In this document: positions 1 through 9,900 of the stretch, piece by piece
How the letters are laid out: every line of letters begins with the position of its first letter
Numbering within the stretch: the first letter of the stretch is position 1
Assembly (NCBI GenBank): GCA_015501075.1
Contig: JADNYJ010000706.1
Location: 1 to 15,509, forward strand
Reading direction: 5' to 3'
DNA from: Gymnopilus junonius
Taxonomy: Eukaryota > Basidiomycota > Agaricomycetes > Agaricales > Galerinaceae
Length of the DNA: 15,509 bases
Program-made: the position numbers and the translations under genes
Notes under the pieces: generated by a model
What the model was told of the DNA's origin: nothing
The model's input: only the letters and a program-made list of their open reading frames with translations
The model's database searches: none

Positions 1-497
<497 letters not shown>

Positions 498-1514
498 GAC
501 GAAGGGAATTTTAAAATACGTAAAAGACAGGATGTAATTCATACACATTGGTTCAATGTAAATTGTGGAATGTACCTACCACCTGTAGGACACAGCACTG
601 TTTTCCGGATTAAAAGCTACTCGAATCGATTTTACCACCACAATCATGAGTGCTGAGCAAGTAAGAACAACTACAGTCTTCTGGTAAAAATTGGCGCGGG
701 TAGTTATTCATGTTGTCCCTCAAAGGCTAGCTAATTCGACCATGATTGTTCCTCTCCCGAGCCATCACTGTGAAGAAGGTACACAACACGAAAGAAAAGA
801 TGCCCTCTTTCTGTACGGCCAATAAAAGCCCACCTGCGGCAGTTGTGGTATGTACAGTTAATGTTAGGAATACCTTTGATCCTTTGCTGGTATACGTGTG
901 TCATGTGACAAATACATATACGGGTGTTCCAGTCTTCAAACAAGTCTCGAGTCGAAACTGTTGGCCTTGACGCCGAGCCATTTGCACCAGTTTTCCAAGT
1001 CATCAAAGGTTTATTCGCAGACTCCTCATCTTGGCCCACAGCACGGTCCCATTATTACTGGGTGTCTTACCACCTTTGCCCTTCCAGGGACTGGAATGCA
1101 AGACATCAGCACCTTGCAGCAGCAGCGGCTCTATCGCAACTTGACGCATGACTTCCACCTTACAGCCATACATTTGGCAGCGCGGGATTTGGGGTATTGT
1201 TCGCCGTACCTTTTCTCCTTTTTCAACACTCCAAAATCTATTACCCTATCTACCCATCTCTCTCATACTATCTCTTCTTCCTCTAACCTCCACATTTCCT
1301 ACTTGTAATTTGCCAAATACTCCCCATACGACGCGCTGACGAGGTAGCATAGTTACCTAAATTTTATATAATGTAGTCAGCCAAAATTGATTCTAATTCA
1401 ACCTCTTTGGAACAACCCCCCAGCCTTCTGACCAACTCCAGCCTTCGCCTCCGCGCTAGTAGCACCATCAGCCATTAGCCTTAGTAGTACCTATCACCCA
1501 TCATGCATCATAAC
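498..1514. other. Intergenic stretch, no intact gene; holds a degraded WD40 3'-end copy
   Basis: No reading frame here has convincing domain content. The left part (548-772) is a repeat of sequence from the 3' end of the WD40 gene and is listed separately. From about 780 to 1500 I recognise nothing. The part at 1205-1310 is pyrimidine-rich (CT-rich runs), which is common in fungal flanking DNA. Both neighbouring genes, the xylanase on plus and the F-box gene on minus, end here, so it should hold their 3' UTRs and terminators. Confidence 0.5.
548..772 (-). repeat. Degraded copy of the WD40 gene 3' end and its downstream flank
   Basis: This stretch aligns by eye, with small gaps, to 3983-4197. 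Shared landmarks include ATCATGAGTG/GTCATGAGTG, TAAGAACAACT followed by CAGTCTT, and ATTGTTC followed by CTC and GAGCCATCA. Read on the minus strand, 731-772 encodes a tail ending in DGSGEEQSWSN, matching DGSGDEQSGSDQP at the end of the WD40 gene. Similarity stops around 775, so only the last dozen or so codons plus about 180 bp of downstream sequence were copied. It is a relic, not a gene. Confidence 0.75.
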
Positions 1515-3686
1515 TCATGAGCCGTAATTTAAATCAAGCTCAAGATGTGGCCACAACCGATCGTTCTGCAGCCCATAGGAAGGCGAGAGCGGATCTACGG
1601 CTGATTGCGCATTGTATAGCAATTCTATCCTTAGTCCGCTGGGACTGATACTACTAGTAGCATCAGTACCGGTACCAGCATCACCCTGTCCACGTGTAGT
1701 AGCTGTGCCAGTGCCAGTAGTAGTACGCTCATGTTCTGCTCTTCGATATTGCTCCAATGCCTTCTCGATGTCCAACTTTTTTGGCCGGGGCCGGGTGAAG
1801 AGGACGCGGACGAATTTGAGCGGAGCACAGCGCGGGGTACGTGTGCTAGTGGAAAAAGGGGTGGTGGTTGTGGAAAAGGAGGGCGAGGATGCAGAGGAAG
1901 AAGTGGCAGTGGAAAAAGAGGTGTCCATACGACTAATAATAATCCTTAAGAGCGTGTCATCTGTGATTTGTCCCGTGGATATTTCCAGCCTCTCCAAGTG
2001 TGGGAGGAACACCTCTGTCTCCGCCTCTGAAGCCTCCCGACTCTGACCTTTATCCTCGTCCTCGTCTTCGCCTTCATTCTTCTGCTGAAGTCCACCAACG
2101 ACTAAAAAATCGAAATCCAACTTCATATTCCTAAATGCGTCAAATCGTTCGGGACCCCTACTCGGCCTTGGAGCCCTCAGCATTGCCTCCTGTCCTATCA
2201 CTAGATGGGTTACCGTCGGGCTCACGGCACGCAGGGATTCACGAAGGTCGGCAGGGATGAAGCTGTGCGGGTCGATGGTGAGCTTTTGGAGAGAGTGGGA
2301 TTTGTAAAGGAGTGGGAGGAGGGGGTGTGCGTGCGTGCGTGCAGGGGTGGGGGTGGGGTTGGATGTGAGGCGATTGAGGCGTCGGGATTCGTCCTCGTAG
2401 TATATCGCTTGGTAATCTAACCAGAGTAAATTGGGCGCGTCGATGGCTGAGAAGAATTGGGCAGAACCAATCTTGTTACCCTCATAATCACTGCCTCGAG
2501 CGTCGACGACGATAAAGGTGCGCAATTTAGGGAGGAAGACACTACGATCGCGCTCACGCATAGCCGATGGCGTACCGCTCCCATTCTCATTCGAATTCGG
2601 GAAAGGCCCAAGATTGAATTTGCAATACTCAAGATTTGGGCACTCCCTGAGAATACCCAGACACAACTCACGCGAATACGTAAGATAGCAAACGAAATAC
2701 CTCAACACCTTTCCGCCCTGCGAGAATGGGAGGGGTTTCTGTGCCTCGAGCTGATTCGAGGGGAACCCATCCAGCGAGACACGCTGCAGGTTTGGCGCGC
2801 TGAGCAGTGCTAGGGGGTGTACTTGTGTGGTAGTATTAGTATCTAAGCCAGGGGAATGCAATAGTCCATAGTATAGATTCGTTTTGAGATCCCTCAGCGC
2901 TGAGAGGTCTATGTGCATGACTCCATCTGGGCCTGAGGACAAGGCCGCAGAGGGATCAGACACCAACAACTTGTCAAATCGGCGGTATATTTCAACAGGC
3001 ATGACCAGCTCGAGTGAGTGCAGGTGGTGGCTATGCGAGAGGATGATCCGGAAGAGGTTCATAGTGGGGTCTTGGGGGTGGTTATACCCTTCCATATCGC
3101 GGGGGTTCCGTAAAAAGCTGGTGAAGGATATGGAAATGGAGAGGGGGCACGTTCCTGAACGCCCAAGCCAGTCTTTGACGACCTCCGCGCGTTGAGTGAG
3201 GACTTCAAAGGTCTTCTTCCGCTGCAGATCAACTTCTGCGGCATGCGCCCTAGTGCCAGCTGAATTTTGAGGCCCTAAGGGCATAGCTATGCAGTATTCA
3301 TCACAGAAGGAAATATATAGCTGGGCCCATAATCGAGGAGAAGATAGCGCTAGAGATCGCCATCGATTGGAAATGCGCGTGAGGAGTAACGGCGCCTCGT
3401 CTGCACGGAGAATAGAGTTCCGATGCGTGGGAAGACAGTGGTAGAAAATCTCACATAGGACATCATTGGGGAGTCGGCGGATTGGGGACAAGATGGCGCG
3501 GTATTCGTGGAGGGGCGCTTCCAGGGCTGTGCAGTGCTCTTTGAGCGCACGGAGTTGGGCTTCAAGGGAGGCGATTTGGAGGCGGGTTTGGGCAATTTCA
3601 CGAAGGGAGGGGGCCATCAAAGCACGGATTTCGCGCATCGATTCCTCAGATGGCGGGTCATTGGTGGACATGAGGTGAGGTTGCAT
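1515..3686 (-). CDS. F-box-like domain protein, agaric-expanded family
   Basis: A single uninterrupted frame encodes 723 aa. Residues 26-60 form a likely coiled coil (heptad-like Leu/Ala/Ile run with QTRLQIASLEAQLRALKEH). The F-box-like domain follows at about 66-126, with the typical agaric pattern RRLPNDVLCEIFYHCLP, then EAPLLL, NRWRSLAL and SSPRLWAQLY. The middle has scattered Leu-rich segments such as SLELVMPVE, NLQRVSLDGFP and HLERLEISTGQI, resembling the irregular LRR-like region of these proteins. The C-terminal part (about 590-680) is rich in Ser/Thr/Gly and poorly ordered. Proteins of this family are presumed substrate adaptors of SCF ubiquitin ligases, with the F-box binding Skp1; most agaric copies have no known substrate. 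I took the first ATG; a second Met at residue 7 (MSTNDPP) is an equally possible start. No intron is needed. The gene is flanked on both sides by copies of one WD40 gene's 3' end. Confidence 0.85.
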   Translation of the reverse strand: MQPHLMSTNDPPSEESMREIRALMAPSLREIAQTRLQIASLEAQLRALKEHCTALEAPLHEYRAILSPIRRLPNDVLCEIFYHCLPTHRNSILRADEAPLLLTRISNRWRSLALSSPRLWAQLYISFCDEYCIAMPLGPQNSAGTRAHAAEVDLQRKKTFEVLTQRAEVVKDWLGRSGTCPLSISISFTSFLRNPRDMEGYNHPQDPTMNLFRIILSHSHHLHSLELVMPVEIYRRFDKLLVSDPSAALSSGPDGVMHIDLSALRDLKTNLYYGLLHSPGLDTNTTTQVHPLALLSAPNLQRVSLDGFPSNQLEAQKPLPFSQGGKVLRYFVCYLTYSRELCLGILRECPNLEYCKFNLGPFPNSNENGSGTPSAMRERDRSVFLPKLRTFIVVDARGSDYEGNKIGSAQFFSAIDAPNLLWLDYQAIYYEDESRRLNRLTSNPTPTPARTHAHPLLPLLYKSHSLQKLTIDPHSFIPADLRESLRAVSPTVTHLVIGQEAMLRAPRPSRGPERFDAFRNMKLDFDFLVVGGLQQKNEGEDEDEDKGQSREASEAETEVFLPHLERLEISTGQITDDTLLRIIISRMDTSFSTATSSSASSPSFSTTTTPFSTSTRTPRCAPLKFVRVLFTRPRPKKLDIEKALEQYRRAEHERTTTGTGTATTRGQGDAGTGTDATSSISPSGLRIELLYNAQSAVDPLSPSYGLQNDRLWPHLELDLNYGS

Positions 3687-4150
3687 GACTCTGGTGTATC
3701 GGAAAGATGATGATCAAAGATCTAGAATCCAATGTCGAAATTCAAGTAAACTGGCGACACACTGGCCCTGGATGTGCGGCTCTGAAGTCTACTTAGTCTG
3801 ATTAGAAAATGGGGGCCCCAGAGACGAAGGAGTAACTAGAAGGTAGAAGCGTTCTTAAAGAGGGCAGTCGTGGTAAAGACGGTCATGTCTAAAAATAGAC
3901 GGCGGTGCCTTCGCTCATCTGCAGTCATTATCTTGTACAACTACCGCAATGTAGATGGCAGAGCGAAGGTGTCAAAATTATACCAATTCGATATGAAACC
4001 TGTAGAATATCCCTACTATATAGGCACAGCGCCGTTTCTTCGGCTAAAAATATTCAAATCGGTTTCACCACTCAGTCATGAGTGTTAAATAAGAACAACT
4101 GCAGTCTTTGGTAATAAAAATGTGTGTGGATAGAATTTTATTTCTTTCAT
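3687..4150. other. Intergenic: F-box gene upstream region and WD40 gene 3' flank
   Basis: No gene is visible. The left part should be the promoter and 5' UTR of the minus-strand F-box gene. The right part (from 3983) is the downstream flank of the WD40 gene and is the sequence duplicated at 548-772. A 9-bp inverted repeat, CCTTCGCTC near 3908 and GAGCGAAGG near 3961, could fold but has a loop of over 40 nt and no clear meaning. Confidence 0.45.
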
Positions 4151-4197
4151 CTAAGGTTGATCCGACCCTGATTGTTCATCTCCTGAGCCATCATCGT
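3983..4197 (-). repeat. Parent copy of the duplicated WD40 3' end
   Basis: This is the better-preserved member of the pair with 548-772. It contains the last codons of the WD40 gene (stop at 4151-4153 on the minus strand) and about 170 bp of downstream sequence. The two copies lie in the same orientation about 3.4 kb apart and bracket the F-box gene. Confidence 0.75.
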
Positions 4198-5361
4198 CCC
4201 CTATTTCCCATATATCAATCCAAGACCGGACGTCGTCATTGACGTAGGCGACGCAGAACCTGTCTATCAGTCCAAATCCTTGAACGTACGAGCCGTTGAG
4301 CGGAAAATTTTGTAGCAATCTGTTGGAATGAATGTCATGTAGCTCGAGAGACCCATTCCGTTGCAAAACGATCCTACGATTATCATGCTGGAAAGCGCTG
4401 ACCCCGGTGATCGTAATGCCTGGTATGTGGTAATGAAGTTCACCTGAGATGGGGTCCCATACACACAATGTATTACCACTGAGGGACACCCAACGAGAAG
4501 GTAATGCTCTTATTTCTGAAACCATGGCTGTGTGAGATTTGAGAATGTGGCGACATTCGCCAGTCTGGATATCCCATATTCTGACCGTATTGTGACTTGT
4601 CTTCCGACCCTGAATATACTTGGCCTGAGTCAAGACCGACAGCATTCACTGCCAAGAAGAAGGAATAATTATGGTGCATCAAGAAAGTAAAGAGTTTTCA
4701 ACTGACCTCTATCTGTATGATCCCAGACGCGAACAGTACAATCATAGCCTGCAGTCGCAGCAGTCCTACCCTTAGCAGCGAAACCTGTAGATAAAAAAGG
4801 TTGGCCATATATCTCGTGCAAGAGCTCGGGATTTTTGCTAGTATCCTAAGGAACGAGATGGTTAAATTTATGTAGTCCTCGGATTGTTATATCACCATCT
4901 TCCTTAGGACTGACCTCGTTGAGACTCCAAATGCTATTAACCCAACTTTTAAGAGGACCACTCGTCACAAGCAATGGCTGTCTCGGCCATTTTTCTTTTG
5001 CGAGTATGCTACTCTTTTCAACTTCCACCAGCTCCGGCTTCACGATGAAGAAGGAAGGTATATATCCGGTCAATGTGTGGAGGCATTTACCGCTGCGTAG
5101 GTCCCATAAGTGTATGCTCCTGTCGATCAAGCAGGTGACGAGGACGTTTTGGTAGACATCCACCCCTGTTATTCGACCTTTACTACATTCAAGTGAACGT
5201 ATTAGACGGAAATCCAGTGATGAATAAACAAGGATCTTTTTCTCAACAGTCGCTATGATGTAGTCAAGATAGAGTGCGAAACGGAGTGTGTCATCCAGGC
5301 CGATATCATCTAATGGAATGCGAATATGCTTGAGATCTTCACTCACCCTTGTGGTTGACAT
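4151..5361 (-). pseudogene. Cdc4/FBXW7-like WD40 propeller protein, no F-box, frame-disrupted
   Basis: The product would be a beta-propeller of the Cdc4/FBXW7 class, whose intact members hold phosphorylated substrates for SCF ubiquitin ligases. Model: exon 4915-5361 (first ATG, MSTTRVSEDL), intron 4846-4914 (GTCAGT...CTTAG, removing an in-frame TAG), exon 4707-4845, intron 4649-4706 (GTCAGT...GGCAG), exon 4151-4648. Family signatures in order: DRSIHLWDLRSGKCLHTLTG, then PELVEVE and EKWPRQPLLVTSG, then GYDCTVRVWD, VNAVGLDSGQVYSGSEDK, TVRIWDIQTGECRHIL, LCVWDPISGELHYHI, AFQHDNRRIVL and DRFCVAYVNDDV. The reading frame changes between SGSEDK and TVRIWD: 7 extra bases (4589-4595) break the repeat. 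The N-terminal F-box and hinge of full-length relatives are not found upstream, and the usual GH dipeptides are largely lost (TGYI, KSHT). I therefore call it a decayed or truncated copy, although an assembly error at the frame break cannot be excluded. Confidence 0.7.
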
Positions 5362-5491
5362 AGTATCAGTGTATGATCGATAAGAAATATTAGCGCTCGC
5401 CGTGACTTTGCTCGTCACGATTTCAAAATATACGTCGTCATCTGTCTATTATTACTCTGAGTATTTTGATTTTTAATTGGCCCTGGCTAGT

Positions 5492-5563
5492 GCCTTCCTC
5501 GTCCGCAATTTCCCACATCTTAATCTGTGCCCAGGATTCATTTGCGAGACGGGCCATGCAGAA
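5492..5563 (-). pseudogene. Remnant of a further WD40 gene 3' end
   Basis: On the minus strand this short frame reads FCMARLANESWAQI followed by KMWEIADEEG. The WD40 gene next door has FCVAYVNDDV...WIDIWEIGDDDG at its end, which is the closing strand of Cdc4-type propellers (RWCVA...LDVWDFG). An in-frame stop lies just upstream (TQ*CIF) and no further blade could be read up to 6050. It appears to be the tail of a second, mostly lost copy placed directly upstream of the first. The evidence is one short protein match, so moderate confidence. Confidence 0.5.
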
Positions 5564-6969
5564 AATGCATTATTGCGTGTGGGCTACCAAGAAACATGTT
5601 GGTATAATCATCCAATTTGAAGCCGGAGAATTACAATGCAGAACTCGCCATGACATACAAGAGTCAAGGACATAAAAGCTGTCGATAAAGAATTAATGAA
5701 GCAATTCTGCTCAGAATCGTGCTCCCTAATCAATGTTCAATGAAGTTGTTCCTTGCCCATGGCGATGCAGCGAAACTTTTTTGTCAAACAAATAGGAAAG
5801 TATATTTACGGCCTTGAGAATTCTTCTGCCAGACAAGGCCCAGGCTTACAAAAGGCAACGTACGAAAATCCCGATAGTCGGTAGTTGTAGTTAATTTCTG
5901 AGTTCCCCGCGAAACAAGATGAAGAACCAAAGGCGCAGCAACGTTGCCATGCTTGAAAGACGCTCAAACTTGTCAGGGATATTGAAGGGATCGTCAGTGG
6001 TCCGTTGTTGCTACCTGATCGCAAATTGTGCATTATTTAATCCAGCTGCGAGCAGCCGCTGATAGGTAGTTGAAGAGACGCAGTCTTGAGTTTAATGAAC
6101 GGCTTCCGCAGTTACAGTCCAATTTGATAGCAGGAGTAAGTAAGCGACTCAAACGGAAACAAAAGCTTTGAGAAAGTGCATACTAGTTTAAATCCCTCCT
6201 GGGTGGCCCTTTGTTCTGGAGAAGCTTCGAAGCAAAAACGTGCATCAAGAGTCAAGACTAAAATAACCAGTACATGGATTGGTCTGTATGTGCGACGATC
6301 TTTTCACTCCACTGGATGGTTGTAGTCTGGAGGTTAATTCACGGCCGGATTACGCGATAACTCTGGTAGACGTGAGACCTCTATATTGTCAAGGCAACAG
6401 CAGAATCTCAAGCATAACTGGGAGTTAAAGAAAGCTTGAACCAGGGTAAGGCGGTTTCGTAAGAGGTCAACATTGCATGATCTCGTAGATGAGGAGACTA
6501 TAGCACAAAAGCAAAATTGAGGAACATAGAATTGTCAGAGTTGAAAGAAAGACATAAAAGAGGCGAAAATTGAAAACGATGACAGGTATGACATTGACGT
6601 GACAGAGTGACGGGATCTATTCAGGGCGGTGATATCACGTGCGGGGTAAAATATCGAGTCCATTTTTGGAGTTCGGCGTTCTTGCCTGGCCTTGTTCCTC
6701 CTTGTCATTCTTTTCCCCGGATCCCTGAGAGTGCCCCCTATACCTTCTGGCCTGCGGCTCTGTATACCATCGTTCCAAATGCTCTCAGCGGCGCTCTGAG
6801 AGAATCTACCGTTCATTTGACCACCGATTCGCAAAAGAAACCAACCACTCGTTTGCGCGACCGTCTTTTTCCGTGGATTTATACGAACTTTTGTGGACCC
6901 AATTTGTATTTCTCGTCCTCGTTTTGAGAAACGGGAGTTTTGTGTGCGATTGCATTAAAAATTATTGCA
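5564..6969. other. Long intergenic region; right end is the upstream region of the next gene
   Basis: I find no coding sequence with recognisable domains on either strand in these 1.4 kb. Small open frames at 5806-6033 (minus) and 6607-6927 (plus) have no family features and are probably chance. The last 300-400 bp should contain the promoter and 5' UTR of the plus-strand gene that starts at 6970. Confidence 0.45.
6595..6641 (+). promoter_or_regulatory. Candidate upstream elements: CRE-like TGACGTGA and E-box CACGTG
   Basis: TGACGTGA (6595-6602) resembles a bZIP/CRE site and CACGTG (6636-6641) is a palindromic E-box as used by bHLH factors. They lie about 330-375 bp before the ATG at 6970. 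Such short words occur often by chance, so this is only a suggestion. Confidence 0.2.
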
Positions 6970-9900
6970 ATGGATACCAACTTCGTCTTTCCAAGGCCAC
7001 AGCCGGCGGTGGCTCGTCCAACAATCGCGGGGAGGAGCAAACCTGCTCAGACCATTTCGCGGGAATCGAACGCCCTGCGGGCTTCTGTCCTCGATGCGGC
7101 GCTGGAGCTCGGGATTGGGACTAACCCTCTCGTCGCCGACTGGATGTTTAATAACGCCTTGAAGGAGGAGGATGAAGAGGAGGTATGTGGTATTTCCAGT
7201 TGTGTCATTTCTTTTCATTTCTATCCTTTTTCTTCCTTTTTGCCTAAAGAGCCCCTCGGGATGTGTTGGATTTTGGATGTTATTGGTCTCATTCATGGCT
7301 GGACTGCGTCCTAGATCACAGCGACCATACGCTTAAACCCCCATACTTTGTTCCGCTTGCTTCTCTCCTTAGCCAAAGGCCTACCACGTCTCTGTTCACT
7401 ACCGTTTGATTAGCCTGGGCTGGATAACTTCCATCCAACCCGTCCAGAACCTTTTAACCGTTTCTACACAACTGGCGACTAGAAAGGGCGGTCTAAAACG
7501 GGCCTGCCTAACATCCATCATACGTTCTTATCATCATCACTTTCATTTCCTATCCCTGATAGAGCACAGACGTATTCATTTCCGTTTTTCTTTTCATCCT
7601 TTCTATCTTTCGACCTTGTGTCATTTTCCATTTTCAACACAAGCTTTCATTCTTTGGTTTCGCGTATACTAACGACCGTTCGTCCTTTTCTCTCGAAAGC
7701 AGGATCAGGTTTCTTCTCCGAGCTTTACATACGGCTCCTCCGCTACCTCCGAGGAATCTTCCCTCTCCGTGTTTACACCGTCTTCTTCCACACATTCGTC
7801 ATCTTCTCCTGGCGGCGGCGGCCCAGGCGTCGCGACGACACCAACAAAGTTTGGACAGCCAAGAAGTGATGGTATCATTCAAATTCTAGATTCTTCGAAT
7901 GGGATCAGTTCGCGGAGTAACAACGTTTCTGCTTTTGCTACTGCAGACTTGGGCTCGGGCGGAGCGAATACAGTGTCGTTCCCTACGGAAACTCAGTCTC
8001 AAATACCCATTCCGCCGAGGCCCGCTACGCCCAGGAAGTTGAAGAAGAAAGGTAAAGGAGATGGGTATGAAAGCGATGGTGGATATATTAGCGAGGGAGG
8101 GGCGAAGAAGAAGGAGAAGGAAAGGAAGAAGGCCGAATCGAAGGAGAAAGCAAAGGAGAAAGCAAAGGAGAAAGCTGAATTGAAGGCAAAGGAGAAAGCA
8201 CAGGAGAAGGAGAGAGACGCGATTGCGAATGGGCAAGAGGATGAAAGAAAGAGGAAGAAGAGTCTCTTGTCCGCAGCCGTCAAAGCAGCCAAGAGCAGCT
8301 CTAAAGTCAAGGACAAGGACAAGGACGTTGATATCTCAAAAGGGTACGAAACTGATGGAGGCGTCAGCAAGTCCAAATCGACAAAAAAGTCGAAGTCGAA
8401 GACCAAATCGCCATCTGCCGGCGATGGTACAGGCTACGATACGGATGCGGGGTACCAATCGTCGTCGTCGGTCAAGAGATCCAAGAGCAGATTTTTCAAG
8501 CTTGGCGGCAGTTCAAAGGAGAAAGATGCCCACACTGCTGCCATTGGTTTACCCCCCGTTCCAGCGTTGCCAGCGGATATTTTGAAAGACGCCGTGCCAT
8601 TGCCTATAGCGGAGAGATTTGCGACCACCTTTGGAACGCCGTTTCCCACTTCCGCTTCTCCCTCTTCCTTTGGTACGATCGACAATCCAACTTCTGCTAC
8701 GCCTGCTCCTCCCTTTTCGGGCTCCAACTTTGGGCACGGTGTTGGTTTTGGTGCAACAAGTCCTGCTGTTGCCCCAGCTGTATCTGCCGCCCGTCTGGCA
8801 GCGGTGGCTGCAGACCGAAGTTCACAAGCCTCTACAGAATCTTCAAATTCGTCCTCAAATTCGTCTAAACGACGCGCAGGACAGTTCTCTCCGACTCCGT
8901 CCAGCAGTGCACATGGCCATGGTCAAGGATATGGAGCTGTGCATGGGGCGAACGATAGCGGCGCAAGCTATTCAACCATCACAAGTTCTCAATCTCATCC
9001 ATACCCATATCAATATCAGCATCAGCAACAGAACCAAACCCAAAGCTCAAAACCGATATCGCCAGCTGATGGTACTATGAGCCCGTCACCTTCTATCTCA
9101 ATATCCATTTCCCAAGCTGGGCCATCAGATTCGAGTACAAATACAGCTTTCAACCCAAATCCGAATCTGAAGTCCTCTCTCAGCCATGCGCCCACGTCGT
9201 TCCCTCTCTCCCGCTTACCTTCTCCTTCCTCTGTGTCGCCATCGCCATCACCTTTGCCTGCCTACTTAAATGGTGCTGCTTCCTCCTCGCCCATCAGCCC
9301 TGTCAGCCCCTCCTCAGTGCCATTACCTCTAACACCTACTGCGCCTCTTCAGGTTAGTAAAGAGAAAGGAGGGCTTAGGCTGAAACCTAGTTTGGAGAAA
9401 TTGGGATTACCCTTTGGGTTCGGGTCAGGGTCAAGTTCGAGGGGTGCCTCACCTGTACCTCCTGTGTCTCCTGTTTCACCTGGTGCCTCTCCTTTGGGCT
9501 CTGCGAGACCGGGTGCTCGGCCTCAAGTTCCAGTTCAAGCCCAAGTGCAATCTGGTTCTGGTAGTTCAAATCCTAGTCTTTCACCACATTCTTTCATTTC
9601 ATTTCCAAATACTGCTGCAAATACGCCTTCGCCTTCTCCATCTGCCCTCGGCACCGGCAAGCTACAGCAGCAACAGCAATCAAAGCCGACTCCACTGCTC
9701 AATCTTGTTCCTCCTGATAGTAGTTACTCCGCTTTCCCTTCCCGCTCGCCTTCTCCTTCTTCCCGCCAAATGTTTTGGCATACTATGACATTCCCCCGCC
9801 CAGTCCTCCACCTATGGGTCCGTTACCTACGGTTCCTGGTCCAAATACTAACTCAAGCTCAACGCCCTTCCCTCCCGCCTCCGTCCTCCGCCAACGCGTA

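Noticed and set aside
731..1039. 102-codon minus-strand frame
   Set aside because: Only its last 14 codons resemble a known protein (the WD40 tail), and similarity ends near 775; the rest has no family features. Treated as a relic plus chance frame.
898..1339. Three overlapping plus-strand frames in the gap after the xylanase
   Set aside because: Low-information sequence, no domain motifs, no splice structure linking them.
1612..2046. 144-codon plus-strand frame rich in Val/Glu
   Set aside because: Antisense of the Ser/Thr-rich tail of the F-box gene; composition is explained by the opposite strand.
4846..4848. In-frame TAG as a true premature stop in the WD40 gene
   Set aside because: It is the end of a plausible 69-nt GTCAGT...TTAG intron with a TTAAC branch-like site, and the frame continues with family sequence after it.
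7062..7080. tRNA T-loop-like word on the minus strand (GTTCGATTCCC)
   Set aside because: The flanking bases do not form a T stem, no A box or acceptor stem is present, and it lies inside exon 1 of a coding gene.
7886..8406. Two Phe/Leu/Ser-rich minus-strand frames that look like membrane proteins
   Set aside because: They are the antisense of the Lys/Glu repeat region; apparent hydrophobicity comes from complementing AAG/GAG codons.
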